Shown piece after piece: positions 37,769-47,347 of a stretch of 64,000 nucleotides of DNA (its first letter is position 1; every line of letters starts with the position of its first letter). Source of the DNA: Oxalobacter paraformigenes (GTDB lineage: Bacteria > Pseudomonadota > Gammaproteobacteria > Burkholderiales > Burkholderiaceae_D); contig NZ_KI392031.1 of assembly GCF_000158475.2 (NCBI RefSeq), positions 1,487,583-1,551,582 on the forward strand. Direction: 5' to 3'. The notes beneath the pieces were generated by a model. It was not told where the DNA came from. It did no database searches and saw only the letters and a program-made list of their open reading frames with translations. The position numbers and the translations under genes were made by a program.

Positions 37769-39418
37769 ATGATGAGAAGTTTTTTCGCAAAATTGTTCGT
37801 CTGCCGGTTTCATCTAAAAAGTCAGTGGCTCATCCTTTTGGCCGCGCTTTATTTCACGACCGCCTTAAATCTGGGACTCTGGCGTTACTTTATTGCCCAT
37901 CTTGAAATTTCGGGCATCAGGATGTTCTTTTTCGGGATCAGTGTACCGGTTTTCATCTTTACGGCGCTTTACCTGATTTTCAATTTCATCCTTGTCCCTT
38001 ACCTGGCCAAGCCATTACTGATTTTCCTGCTGGCCGTTTCCAGTGTCACAAATTATTTCATGTGCAATTTTGGCGCTTTCATCGATTCGAACATGATCCG
38101 GAACGCGCTTGAAACCAATTCGCGCGAGGCTTTCGATCTGGTGACGTTTCATGCCATAAGCTGGGTCGTTCTCGGGGGTGTGATTCCTTCGCTGTTTCTG
38201 CTTTTCACAAAAATCGAATACCACGTTTTCAGGAAAGAATGCCGTATCCGTCTTTCCGCCATTTTCGGCTGCGCCCTTGTGATTGGGGGTATCGCAGCAC
38301 TTTTTTTCAAGGAATATGCCGCTTTCGGGCGCAATCACCGTGAAATGCCGCGACTGATCAATCCGGTCAATTACCTGCATGCCACTGTCCGCTACTATCG
38401 CCTGCAATCGCTGGTCAACCGCCAGCTCCAGCGACTGGATGAAACGGCCAAACTGGTTCCCTATGAAGATGCGGCGCCAACCGTCTTCATCATGATCGTC
38501 GGCGAAACGGCCCGGTCGGCAAACTTTTCGCTAAACGGTTATCCCCGCGAAACCACGCCCCTGCTTTCGCGTGAAGACGTCATTTCCTTCAAGAACGTCT
38601 ATTCCTGCGGCACGGCTACCGCGATCTCCGTTCCGTGCATGTTCTCCAACATGCCGAAAAACCGGTTCAACGCGGACAATGCCAAGTATTCGGAAAATCT
38701 GGTCGACCTGATGCAACAGACGGGCTTTCAGGTCTTGTGGCGCGAAAATGACGACGGCTGCAAAGGTGTCTGTAACCGGGTTCCTCATGAAAATATGGTT
38801 CAGATGAATGACATCCGTTATTGCGACGGAAAAAGCTGTTTCGATGAGGTATTGCTGGAAAACCTTGAAGCATATCTGGCCAATGTGAAAAAAGACGCCT
38901 TCATCGTGTTGCACGCCATCGGCAGTCATGGACCTACCTATTACAAGCGTTATCCTGATTCTTTCAAAAAATTCACTCCTGCCTGCGACACGGCCGACAT
39001 CCAGAAATGCACGCGGGAAGAAATCGTCAACACTTATGACAATACTATTCTCTATACCGATTTCATCGTCTCAAAAGCCATCCATACCCTGAAGAAATTC
39101 CCTCATCTGGAATCAGGACTGCTTTATGTCTCCGACCACGGCGAATCGCTCGGGGAAAACAACGTTTACCTGCATGGCTTGCCATACGCAATGGCGCCTG
39201 ACGAACAGAAAAAGGTTCCCATGATCTTATGGATGTCTGAAAACATGAAAAAATTCGACCACCTCGACTACGCCTGTATTGCAAAAAAAGCGGAAGAAAA
39301 CAGGTATTCCCACGACAACCTATTCCACACATTGCTGGCACTGATGGAAATCAAATCCAGCACCTATGACAAGTCGCTTGATATCTTCGATGAATGCCGG
39401 CTTGACCCGTTGCCCTGA
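37769..39418 (+). CDS. eptA: Lipid A phosphoethanolamine transferase
   Basis: Adds phosphoethanolamine from phosphatidylethanolamine to lipid A on the periplasmic side of the inner membrane, which lowers surface charge and gives resistance to polymyxins. 549 residues: five membrane helices in the first 185, then an alkaline-phosphatase-like domain. Zinc ligands and nucleophile are present: E245 in IMIVGETARS, T284 in CGTATAISVPCMFS, and YVSDHGESLGE near 465. The paired cysteines of the soluble domain (for example DDGCKGVCNRV) are kept. The start has no clear ribosome binding site. It is the chromosomal relative of MCR enzymes. Confidence 0.95.
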   Translation: MMRSFFAKLFVCRFHLKSQWLILLAALYFTTALNLGLWRYFIAHLEISGIRMFFFGISVPVFIFTALYLIFNFILVPYLAKPLLIFLLAVSSVTNYFMCNFGAFIDSNMIRNALETNSREAFDLVTFHAISWVVLGGVIPSLFLLFTKIEYHVFRKECRIRLSAIFGCALVIGGIAALFFKEYAAFGRNHREMPRLINPVNYLHATVRYYRLQSLVNRQLQRLDETAKLVPYEDAAPTVFIMIVGETARSANFSLNGYPRETTPLLSREDVISFKNVYSCGTATAISVPCMFSNMPKNRFNADNAKYSENLVDLMQQTGFQVLWRENDDGCKGVCNRVPHENMVQMNDIRYCDGKSCFDEVLLENLEAYLANVKKDAFIVLHAIGSHGPTYYKRYPDSFKKFTPACDTADIQKCTREEIVNTYDNTILYTDFIVSKAIHTLKKFPHLESGLLYVSDHGESLGENNVYLHGLPYAMAPDEQKKVPMILWMSENMKKFDHLDYACIAKKAEENRYSHDNLFHTLLALMEIKSSTYDKSLDIFDECRLDPLP

Positions 39419-39568
39419 ATCTTTCTTCCACGACGAAAAGGCGCTTTATCGATAGCAAGCGAAACCGGAACGCACTCAAGTTTACTTTGCCTGAAAACAG
39501 TGGTCTAATAATCCGCGACGCCAGTCCGATCCACAAATCCGTGCCTCATTCCATCAAGGAGATTTTTC

Positions 39569-40126
39569 ATGAACGAAACGATCAGCGTGATGCTTTCCCG
39601 CCGTAGCATCCGTTCCTATAAAACCCGGCAAGTTTCCGACCGCGATCTGAACTGGATACTGGAAGCGGGCATTTATGCCGCGACTTCCAGAAACATGCAA
39701 GCCTGGTATCTGACCGCCGTCCAGAACCCGGAACTTTTGAAACGGCTGAGAGACGCCGCTTGTGAAACCATGCTCAAATCGGACAATGCGCGCAATCGGG
39801 AAAAAGCCCTCGATCCGGATTTTTCTCCTTTTTACAAGGCGCCGACTCTCATCATCGTTTCCGGCAATGAATCAAGAAACGCACGGGTCGATTGCGCCAA
39901 CGCGACCCAAAACATGTGTGTGGCCGCCAATTCGCTGGGACTGGGTTCATGTTATCTTGCCAGCTTCACGATGGCCTTTGAAGATCCTGCCGTTTCCGCT
40001 ACGCTCTTAAGGGATCTGGGCATACCGGACGGCTATTTTCCCCAATTCGGCGTCGCGCTGGGATACGCTGCCGAACACCCCGATACCCCTCATCGCAGAC
40101 GGGATGTAATCCGCATTATCAAATAA
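39569..40126 (+). CDS. Nitroreductase-family protein
   Basis: 185-residue FMN-dependent oxidoreductase of the nitroreductase fold: SRRSIRSYKTRQVSDRDLNWILEAGIYA at 10-37 (FMN phosphate-binding Arg/Ser), AATSRNMQAW, and the C-terminal GVALGYAAE. AAGGAGATTTTTC precedes the ATG. Substrate unknown. It is followed 11 bases later by an exported protein of related fold, so the two probably form an operon. Confidence 0.88.
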   Translation: MNETISVMLSRRSIRSYKTRQVSDRDLNWILEAGIYAATSRNMQAWYLTAVQNPELLKRLRDAACETMLKSDNARNREKALDPDFSPFYKAPTLIIVSGNESRNARVDCANATQNMCVAANSLGLGSCYLASFTMAFEDPAVSATLLRDLGIPDGYFPQFGVALGYAAEHPDTPHRRRDVIRIIK

Positions 40127-40137
40127 GGGTGAAAAAA

Positions 40138-40755
40138 ATGCATGGGTTCCGCAAATATGGCATCGGCGTACTGGCTGCACTGGGCTTATCCGCCACGGCA
40201 GCATGCGCCGACATACCACTTCCTGCCCCCCAGCAGAAAGGCGGACAGGGCATTTTCACGACGCTGGAATCGCGCCATTCCGCCACCCCGGCCGATTTTC
40301 CCCTGAAAAACATTTCCATGCAGGAGCTTTCCAGTCTTTTGTGGGCGGCGACCGGAGAAAACCGGGCCGGCAAAGGCTGGACCGTTCCGCTGGCCATGGG
40401 TAATGCGCCCTATAACAGAATTTATGTTTTAAACGACAGCGGTATTTACCGGTACCACTGGAAGCTGAACAGACTGATCGAAGTATCCCGGAAAAATATT
40501 AAAAACGAAGTCGGATTGCAAGGTATCGTTGGCAAATCACCTGTCGTACTGGTCTTCGTATCCGATGGCAACGTCAGGAGAGAGTACGCTTATATTGCTA
40601 CTGGCGCAATGACCCAAAACATTTATCTGGCTGCCGCTTCAATGGGCATTGAAGGACGATTTGTCATTTCCATGAATGAAAACGCCATCCGGCAAGCGCT
40701 TCAATTAAAAGAAAACGAGGTGCCGCTCAATCTGATGCTGATCGGCAAAAAGTGA
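40138..40755 (+). CDS. Exported nitroreductase-like (SagB/ThcOx-type) protein
   Basis: About 205 residues. It starts with a signal peptide (IGVLAALGLSATAACADIP, near 8-26; the Cys could also be a lipoprotein site but the context is poor), then LESRHSATPADFPLKNISMQELSSLLWAATGENR and TVPLAMGNAPYNRIYVLNDSGIYRYH. That order is typical of SagB-like nitroreductases. I place the start at the ATG at 40138, 9 bases after AAGGGTG; the GTG at 40129 has no site. FMN enzymes outside the cytoplasm are uncommon, which makes this one notable. Confidence 0.78.
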   Translation: MHGFRKYGIGVLAALGLSATAACADIPLPAPQQKGGQGIFTTLESRHSATPADFPLKNISMQELSSLLWAATGENRAGKGWTVPLAMGNAPYNRIYVLNDSGIYRYHWKLNRLIEVSRKNIKNEVGLQGIVGKSPVVLVFVSDGNVRREYAYIATGAMTQNIYLAAASMGIEGRFVISMNENAIRQALQLKENEVPLNLMLIGKK

Positions 40756-40778
40756 AGGTATGACGCTTCCGCAAATCA

Positions 40779-40804
40779 GGCGCTTCCTCACGAAAGCGCT
40801 TTTT
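40779..40804 (+). terminator. Terminator of the nitroreductase pair
   Basis: GGCGCTT / AAGCGC(T) stem with an 8-base loop and TTTTT, 24 bases after the stop. Confidence 0.6.
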
Positions 40805-41087
40805 GTTTTCCAGACAATCCCGTTTCCCTGACACAAAACTGTTCCGCCTCATACCGTTTCAGACAATACAATAGAAAATACTGCGAACCAAAGAAAATTG
40901 GCAGGGTCACACACTTCTGTAACGCATTTAAACCTGAAATCGAACGGTATAACAGACAAATTGAAACACATTTGATTTTTTAAAGTATCCCGACTCTGGC
41001 AAATGGTACATTTTTCATGTTGGAAAACCGGTACATATCAAATTGAACCATTCATTTCGTGTAGCAAAACCATCCACGGAGAAAAAC
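40805..41087. other. Intergenic region before the META lipoprotein
   Basis: About 280 bases, AT-rich towards 40960-41000, with no gene-like frame. It should contain the promoter of the next gene. Confidence 0.4.
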
Positions 41088-41846
41088 ATGAAGCGATATC
41101 TCTTATCTTTACTGGCAATTCCTCTTGTTCTGGCCGGCTGTGCACAGCTCCCCGAATCCAATCCTCCCGTTTCGCAAGCGGTCGATTCCCTGGACGCGTT
41201 CCACTGGCAACTGACCGATGCCACCAGCCGCAACGGCAACCGTCTGGACTACCTTTTTGTCCAGCCCGGCAACCCTGTCCAGCTGGATTTCCAGACCAAC
41301 CGTTTTACGGTTTCAAACACCTGCAATGTCATAAGCGGCAATTATCTGCTGACCGACAATGTGATTACCTTCTCCAACATGGTCTCGACCAAAATGCTCT
41401 GCGCCAATCCGCAGTTGAATACGCTCGAACAGCAGGTCGCCTCCCAGTTGCAGAACCGGGCAGACATCGACATTTACCTGTCGGCAACCCCCGTCCTGAA
41501 ACTGCGTTTTTATGACGGCAACACCCTGACCTTTACGGGCCGCCCGACAGCCGGTGTCCAGTACGGCGGAACCGGAGAAACCGTTTTCATGGAAATCGCC
41601 TCGAATACCATCACATGCAGCGCACCGATGATGCCACAAAAACAATGCCTGCAAGTGCGCGACGTTTACTATGACAACGGCGGCGTTATCACCGGAACCA
41701 GCACATGGCGTCCTTTCTATCCGAACATCCAGGGTTATCAGCATCGGGAAGGAATCGGCCATATTCTCCGCCTGAAACGGTATAACGTTCCCAATGCGCC
41801 GGACTATGCGAATCAGGCCTATGTTCTGGATATGATCGTCCAGTAA
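41088..41846 (+). CDS. META-domain/DUF4377-type lipoprotein
   Basis: 252 residues with a lipoprotein signal peptide (KRYLLSLLAIPLVLAGC, lipobox LAGC). It is followed by a META/HslJ-like domain (FHWQLTDA, NRFTVSNTCNVISGNYLLTDNVITF) and a C-terminal DUF4377-like part (ITCSAPMMPQKQCLQVRDV). HslJ-type proteins are outer-membrane lipoproteins linked to heat or novobiocin resistance, but no biochemical role is known. The start at 41088 follows CGGAGAAAAAC; the frame is open back to 41043. Confidence 0.85.
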   Translation: MKRYLLSLLAIPLVLAGCAQLPESNPPVSQAVDSLDAFHWQLTDATSRNGNRLDYLFVQPGNPVQLDFQTNRFTVSNTCNVISGNYLLTDNVITFSNMVSTKMLCANPQLNTLEQQVASQLQNRADIDIYLSATPVLKLRFYDGNTLTFTGRPTAGVQYGGTGETVFMEIASNTITCSAPMMPQKQCLQVRDVYYDNGGVITGTSTWRPFYPNIQGYQHREGIGHILRLKRYNVPNAPDYANQAYVLDMIVQ

Positions 41847-41865
41847 GCCGCCCTTCCCCGCGTTT

Positions 41866-41896
41866 AAAACCCGATGTCCGTGACACCGGGTTTTTT
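41866..41896 (+). terminator. Terminator of the META lipoprotein gene
   Basis: AAACCCGATGTC-CGT-GACACCGGGTTT stem with one mismatch, followed by TTT, 20 bases after the stop. Confidence 0.85.
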
Positions 41897-42020
41897 CATG
41901 CACTGGCCATCCTGCAACCGGAATACAGGATAGAGGAAAGGTTATTTCCCTGTCTGATATTTTTCCGACAAAGCCTGCCGGTTCGGTCGGAAAATTTTTC
42001 CGTACCCTTCCCGAGCCGGG

Positions 42021-42614
42021 CTAAAGCATGATTTGCCGTTTGACCGCCTCAAAAGAATGGATCGATTCGACCAGCAGATTCTGTAATTCCTGACGGTCTG
42101 TTTGCGGAAGCAGCCAGACGATATCGACGGTTTTGACCGGAAGACGGCTCATCAGGCCAATGGCCCGATACAAATAATCGAATCCGCGCTGCAAATTTCT
42201 CTTTTCAAGAATACCCAGGCCGTTTTTCTGGGCAAGATCGAAAAAATCCGTACGCAATTTCTCGTCGTCGAGCCGCCAGAAACCGTCCAGCGAAAAACTG
42301 TCCAGTTCGTTTTTATCGACATCGACACAGAGAAATTCCATGGAGTCCTGCAAATTGATAATGAGAATGCGCAAACGGCCGTCCAGAATCGTTCCATACA
42401 TTTGCGCAAGCAGCAAAGCATTGTTTTTCTTTTGTTTTTTCACATAAAAAGCAAAAACGGCCACCAACACCAGGATGAGGGCGATACCGGCTGCCGCCAA
42501 TATATCGGCCATACCGGACGAACCGGACATTTTTTCAGGAACGGATGCCATTGCCGGCGCCTGCCATGCCGGAATGGACAGCGCAAATAGCAGAAAACAT
42601 GGTTTGAAGTGCAT
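42021..42614 (-). CDS. Membrane protein of unknown function
   Basis: 197 residues: a signal peptide (CFLLFALSIPAWQAPAMA), one membrane helix near 36-58 followed by a basic KKQKK stop-transfer, and a cytoplasmic domain with FRLDDEKLRTDFFDLAQKNGLGIL-like helical segments. An orphan I do not recognise. It is convergent with the lipoprotein and upstream of the mazG-like pair on the same strand, 188 bases apart. The ribosome binding site is weak. Confidence 0.6.
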   Translation of the reverse strand: MHFKPCFLLFALSIPAWQAPAMASVPEKMSGSSGMADILAAAGIALILVLVAVFAFYVKKQKKNNALLLAQMYGTILDGRLRILIINLQDSMEFLCVDVDKNELDSFSLDGFWRLDDEKLRTDFFDLAQKNGLGILEKRNLQRGFDYLYRAIGLMSRLPVKTVDIVWLLPQTDRQELQNLLVESIHSFEAVKRQIML

Positions 42615-42802
42615 ATTTATCCGGAAATGGAGTTCAAGTCGAAAAAGTTACCGCTTTTTCAATAATAGATTTCCGGACGGTTTCTGGCTATCCATAGCTG
42701 AACGCTTTTGCGAATGTGTCTCTTTTTAGAGAAAAACATTCACAAAACGGACCTTATCCAGAACCACCCGATTCCGCTTTTCACTCAAAACAATTTCCGG
42801 CT

Positions 42803-43156
42803 TTATTCGTTGTACTTCCGGTCCGATCCCCGGTTTTTTTCAACAGGATATTTCAGCGCGTTCTTCTCCATTTTCGCAAGCGCAGCCTGTTGCAGATCGA
42901 TTTTTGCCAGAGAAGCGAAACGGATCAGATAAAGCAGGATATCCGCCAGTTCCTCTTCCGTATGTTTGCGGACAGAACTTTCGGCATCGATTTCCTGCCA
43001 GCCATGCTGACCTCGCGTCCACTGGAAGATTTCCAGCAATTCGGAGGCTTCGACAGAAAGCGCCGATGCGATATTTTTGGGCGTATGAAACTGATTCCAG
43101 TCCCGTTCGGCAGAAAAACCTTCCAGTTTCCGGGCCAGCATTTCGTCATCGATCAT
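42803..43156 (-). CDS. MazG-like nucleotide pyrophosphohydrolase
   Basis: 117-residue all-alpha NTP pyrophosphohydrolase. Its Mg-binding motif is ExxE-12-28-ExxD-type: SVEASELLEIFQW (about 33-45) and EEELADILLYLIRFA (about 67-81), as in dCTP/house-cleaning enzymes (RS21-C6 group). It would hydrolyse non-canonical or excess (d)NTPs. It overlaps the end of the upstream mechanosensitive channel gene by 4 bases (ATGA), so both share an mRNA. Confidence 0.88.
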   Translation of the reverse strand: MIDDEMLARKLEGFSAERDWNQFHTPKNIASALSVEASELLEIFQWTRGQHGWQEIDAESSVRKHTEEELADILLYLIRFASLAKIDLQQAALAKMEKNALKYPVEKNRGSDRKYNE

Positions 43157-44469
43157 TCCGCTTTCTCCTGTATTTCCGCCGCTTTTCCTGGCACAGTTTC
43201 CCCACTACCGCTTACGCTGCCGGAAGACACGTTTTCGATCACCCGGATTTTCTGGAAATCGCGTCCGCTCGGCTGTTGATAAGCGAACAGGCCGAATTGC
43301 GGCAATATGGAGTAAAGATGGTCGAAAATATCCGACTGGATGCTCTCATATTCATTCCAGGCAGTCGTCGCCGTAAAACAGTAAATTTCGATCGGCAGCC
43401 CCATCGCCCCGGGATCCATCTGCCTGACCAGAACAGTTTCGTTCTGTAAAATTTTCGGATGATGATACAGATACTGTTCGACATAAGCGCGGAACGTTCC
43501 GACATTGGTCAGCCTGCGACGGTTGACGAATCCGTTTTTCGCGTCGTCCAGACGGCTGTTCCACTCCGCGATTTCTTTTTCCTTGGCAGCCAGATAAGGT
43601 TTAAGCAGCCGGAGACGATGGACATTGACGCTTTCCCGCTCTGTCATGAAGTGAATGCTCGTCTGGTCAATGTAAATTGAACGCTTGATTCGCCTTCCGC
43701 CCGATTCCTGCATGCCCCGCCAGTTTTTGAAAGGATCGGAAATCAGGCGACGCGTCGGAAAAGTCGTGATCGTCTTGTCCCAGTTCTGAACCTTGACGGT
43801 ATGCAAGGCGATATCGATCACCGTACCGTCCGCATTCAGATTGGGCATTTCAATCCAGTCCCCGACCTTGACCAGTCCGTTGGCCGATATCTGGATACTC
43901 GCGACAAGAGAAAGCAAAGTATCCTGAAAAACGAGCATCAGAACGGCAGCCATCGCTCCCAGCCCCGATAACAGAATAACCGGTGACTTGTCAATCAGGG
44001 TAGCGATAATCAAAATGCCGGCGATCAGATAAATCCCCAGTTTCACGAGCTGGATATATCCCTTGATCGGACGGCTTGCCGCAATGGGTCGCTGGCTGTA
44101 GAGCGCATTGACAATATCCAGTGCCGCACCCAGCGCCATGGCAAACGTCAGGATAATGAAAGAAGCGGCAACATTTCTGACAACGAACGCAATGCCTTCC
44201 GGCAAATGCGGAACCCAGACGATACCGTGGGTAAAAGCCATGGCCGGCACAATATTGGCCAGTCTGGCGATGACTTTTTCGATCAGACCGTCTTCAACCT
44301 CCGAAATCGGAGTCAGCTTGAGTGCCCGCCGAACCAGACGAAGCAGAACTTTTTTGACAATAAAATTCAATATACCGGAAACGGCAAACAGGAAACCGAG
44401 CGCCGCCAGGGTATACATAAAAGGCGAACCGTCAAAAAAAGAGAGATAGTGATTTACCAGCGACATCAT
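43153..44469 (-). CDS. MscS-family mechanosensitive channel (YbdG-like)
   Basis: 438 residues: about five membrane helices (first four in 15-165), the pore-lining helix region SPVILLSGLGAMAAVLMLVFQDTLLSLVASIQI near 190-220, then the beta domain VGDWIEMPNLNADGTVIDIALHTVKVQNWDKTITTFPTRRLI. The extended C-terminus and this beta domain resemble E. coli YbdG (MscM). It would release osmolytes under hypo-osmotic stress. CAGGAGATAAATTCTT precedes the double ATG. Confidence 0.9.
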   Translation of the reverse strand: MMSLVNHYLSFFDGSPFMYTLAALGFLFAVSGILNFIVKKVLLRLVRRALKLTPISEVEDGLIEKVIARLANIVPAMAFTHGIVWVPHLPEGIAFVVRNVAASFIILTFAMALGAALDIVNALYSQRPIAASRPIKGYIQLVKLGIYLIAGILIIATLIDKSPVILLSGLGAMAAVLMLVFQDTLLSLVASIQISANGLVKVGDWIEMPNLNADGTVIDIALHTVKVQNWDKTITTFPTRRLISDPFKNWRGMQESGGRRIKRSIYIDQTSIHFMTERESVNVHRLRLLKPYLAAKEKEIAEWNSRLDDAKNGFVNRRRLTNVGTFRAYVEQYLYHHPKILQNETVLVRQMDPGAMGLPIEIYCFTATTAWNEYESIQSDIFDHLYSILPQFGLFAYQQPSGRDFQKIRVIENVSSGSVSGSGETVPGKAAEIQEKAE

Positions 44470-44957
44470 AAGAATTTATCTCCTGGAACAGGCGACCGGG
44501 AAACGAATACATTCAAAACAGGACTTGAATAATTGCGCAGCAATATAACACATTCTGTCATTTTCACCCTTTCCGCCAACCCAACAGCCAAACAGAAAAA
44601 AACCGGCCGATCCATTTTGGAAAGTAGCCAGACAAACGACTGCCGGAATCCGCTTTCTTTTTCCTCTCGATACGTTGAGATCCAGGCAACCGCTCAAAAC
44701 GACGGATTGCCTCTCTTTCGGAATTTGCCGAAAATGGCCGGCAAAGCGTCTGCAAATAGCGAACCCACCCGAAACGTTCAACAGACAGACAAGGAAAAGC
44801 CTTCCTTTTCACATGTACAGAACGGTTATGGAAAAAGGCGGATCCTCCCTCTGTTTCATCGGCAGTCTGACGCGACTATTTTTCGCAAATCAAACCTGCT
44901 TCACGGATGAAATTGGTATGATGGCGGTATTATTCCGATGAATTTTACATTTAACCT
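44470..44957. other. Intergenic region MscS-pepD
   Basis: 488 bases between divergent genes. Frames on either strand of 82-125 codons lack family likeness and ribosome binding sites. It must hold both promoters; none can be assigned with confidence. Confidence 0.4.
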
Positions 44958-46430
44958 ATGGCGACCACATCAAATACACAGGATTTTCCTTTCAAAGGAC
45001 TCAAACCGGTATCGGTCTGGAAGCACTTTGCCGCCTTGTGCGCCATTCCCCGTCCCTCCAAACATGAAGGCCCTGTCAGGGATTACCTGCAACAATGGGC
45101 TACCGGACAGGGACTTGAGAACATCATCGACAAGGGCGGCAATCTCGTTATCCGGAAACCGGCCACGCCCGGCCGTGAAAACGTACCGGGCGTTATCCTT
45201 CAGGCCCATCTGGACATGGTATGCCAGAAAAACGATTCGGTAACCCACGATTTTTTCCACGATCCCATTCACGCTACTGTTCGCGATAATCTCGTCCTTG
45301 CCGAAAATACGACACTCGGCGCCGACGACGGCATCGGGGTTGCACTGATTCTGGCGGCACTGGAAGACCGTTCCCTGACGCACGGTCCCCTTGAAGCATT
45401 GCTCACCGTCGATGAAGAAGAAGGCATGGGCGGAGCCAGCACACTGGAGACCGGTGTCTTGAAAGGCAAAATACTGCTGAATCTTGACAGTGAAACCTGG
45501 GGCGACTTTTGTCTGGGTTGCGCCGGCGGCATGGATATTTCAGTCCGGCACGCCGGGCATGCAGAGGCTTTTCCGGGCGGCTGGCAGGCTGTACAAATCG
45601 ATGTTACCGGTCTGCGGGGCGGCCACTCCGGCATCAATATTCATGAAGGACGCGGCAATGCCATCAAAATCCTGACCCGTATCCTGAATTCGCTGGAAAA
45701 CCGTTTTCCCTTGTGTCTTTCCGGTTTCACCGGAGGAACCGCCCGCAATGCCTTGCCGCGGGAAGCGTCCTCCGTCATCGGCATACAGCCGCAAAGTATG
45801 GCTTCCCTGAACGGTCTTCTGCAACAATGGCAAAGCCTGATCCGCAAGGAACTGGCTGGCGTCGATGAAAACGTCCGGATCAGCTGGACACCTGTCACAA
45901 CCGACAGAATCCTGTCTTCCGCAGATCAGCGCCTCTGGTTGCGTTCACTGCATGCCGCACCGCATGGCGTATGGCGCATGAGCGTTTCGGCTCCCGCTTC
46001 GCCGGAAACGTCCAGCAATCTGGGGACTGTCGACTTGCAACCGGATAGGGGCGCCTGTACGTTTATGGTGCGTTCTACCATCGACAGCGCCTGCAATGCG
46101 CTGGCAGACGAGATCGCCAGTCTGTTTTCCCTTTCAGGTCTTCCTGTCAAAAAAGAAAACGCCTATCCGGGCTGGACACCCGACCCCGCTTCTCCGTTAC
46201 TTTCCCTTTGCAGGAAAATCTACCGGCAGGAATTCGGCAGTGAGCCGTTTACACACGTTATTCATGCCGGTCTGGAATGCGGGATTCTGAAATCCAAATA
46301 TCCCGATCTCGACGTGATTTCTTTCGGCCCCACCATCCATAGCCCTCACGCCCCGGGTGAAGCGGTCGAAATCGATACCGTGGAGAAATCCTGGCAACTG
46401 CTGAAAGCGCTATTAAGCGCTGTTGAATAA
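44958..46430 (+). CDS. pepD: Aminoacyl-histidine dipeptidase (peptidase D)
   Basis: Zinc dipeptidase of the M20 family (Xaa-His and other dipeptides, cytoplasm). 490 residues. The metal site is visible: QAHLDMV (His and catalytic Asp near 82-88), GADDGIGVA (bridging Asp), DEEEGMGGA (catalytic Glu, metal Glu), NLDSE, and a C-terminal HAGLECGILKSKYPDLD. The lid domain (about 190-390) is intact (RGGHSGINIHEGRGNAIK). Confidence 0.96.
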   Translation: MATTSNTQDFPFKGLKPVSVWKHFAALCAIPRPSKHEGPVRDYLQQWATGQGLENIIDKGGNLVIRKPATPGRENVPGVILQAHLDMVCQKNDSVTHDFFHDPIHATVRDNLVLAENTTLGADDGIGVALILAALEDRSLTHGPLEALLTVDEEEGMGGASTLETGVLKGKILLNLDSETWGDFCLGCAGGMDISVRHAGHAEAFPGGWQAVQIDVTGLRGGHSGINIHEGRGNAIKILTRILNSLENRFPLCLSGFTGGTARNALPREASSVIGIQPQSMASLNGLLQQWQSLIRKELAGVDENVRISWTPVTTDRILSSADQRLWLRSLHAAPHGVWRMSVSAPASPETSSNLGTVDLQPDRGACTFMVRSTIDSACNALADEIASLFSLSGLPVKKENAYPGWTPDPASPLLSLCRKIYRQEFGSEPFTHVIHAGLECGILKSKYPDLDVISFGPTIHSPHAPGEAVEIDTVEKSWQLLKALLSAVE

Positions 46431-46633
46431 ACCGGGCCTGAAAAGAGCCCGGAAACAACCGCCCGGAACCGGGCACGGCAAAGACCCCTCTCTTCCTGAC
46501 GGTGTTGTCTGTCCGGAAACCGAAGCTGACAGATACTGCTTGTTTTTCATGGCACACGTTTCAACCAGACTGAAAAACACCGCAAAAAACCGAAAGTTGC
46601 AACTGCCCCGGTCAATCCGCTGTCTGGCAGGCT

Positions 46634-46963
46634 CTAAAGATTCCGTTTCCGGGCAAGTGCCCGATAAAAGGCAATCTCATTGTCCCAAAGCCCCGCCATA
46701 TCCACCTTGCCGTTTGCAAAAGCGATCAGATAATCGGGTAATGCCTGCATGGATATATAACGAATGGCCGGCGTTTTCTCAACATCCAGCCACGCATCCG
46801 GGTCATTCCCGTACCAGCCGATCGCATTGTCGCCATCCAGCAGGGCCGAGACATCCTTCGCCAGATTGTTCGGGTTGTCATACACATGGCAAAAATCATC
46901 TCCATCGTCGGCGACCTGCAATTGCAGATAACCGCTTGGGTAAAATATGACACTCATTTCCAT
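46634..46963 (-). CDS. Hypothetical protein
   Basis: 109 residues, acidic, no signal peptide or membrane segment. It has a regular alpha/beta look (MEMSVIFYPSGYLQLQVADDG, then NAIGWYGNDPDAWLDVEKTPAIRYISMQAL). I start it at the ATG at 46963, 8 bases after GGGAG; the frame opens further upstream to 47014. I do not recognise the family. It is next to the SOS-controlled peptide on the same strand but separated by 266 bases. Confidence 0.55.
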   Translation of the reverse strand: MEMSVIFYPSGYLQLQVADDGDDFCHVYDNPNNLAKDVSALLDGDNAIGWYGNDPDAWLDVEKTPAIRYISMQALPDYLIAFANGKVDMAGLWDNEIAFYRALARKRNL

Positions 46964-47229
46964 CCGGACACTCCCGATTTTTGTATAACTTGACCGGGTT
47001 CTATCATATCCCAAATCCGGAAAGAAACCCTCATAAAACGGCGCGGAAAACCGGACAACGTCGTTTCCTGTTTTTCATCCCGCAAACCGGAAAAACAACG
47101 GCACTCACCAGACCTCCATTGCCAGAAAGAACCCCTGAAATCCGCACCCGTCGAAGCCAATGCCAAAAATCCCAAAACACAAAAAGCGTCGTCACTGGAA
47201 AAGCCGGTACGGTTCCCGTCAGTATCTGC

Positions 47230-47325
47230 TCAATTGATGGGAATCTGGCAACACGCGATCACGACACAAATCGAGCATACAAAAAACAGGGCATCCACTA
47301 TTTCGGAAACGGTATCACTCATCAT
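47230..47325 (-). CDS. SOS-controlled hydrophobic micro-peptide (31 aa), new candidate
   Basis: ATG at 47325 to TGA at 47230-47232, 31 codons. It starts MMSDTVSEIVDA, then a hydrophobic core ALFFVCSICVVIACC (about residues 12-26, long enough for one short membrane helix, four Cys), and ends QIPIN. TGGAG lies 5 bases before the first ATG and 8 before the second (47322). About 40 bases upstream is a promoter overlapped by two LexA boxes. The design (tiny membrane peptide, SOS operator) recalls E. coli TisB, a depolarising toxin induced by DNA damage, but there is no sequence match I can see. No clear terminator follows, and no antisense antitoxin promoter was found. Toxin, stress signal or division regulator are all possible. 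Confidence 0.6.
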   Translation of the reverse strand: MMSDTVSEIVDALFFVCSICVVIACCQIPIN

Positions 47326-47347
47326 GAATTCTCCATCGGTTTGTTTT

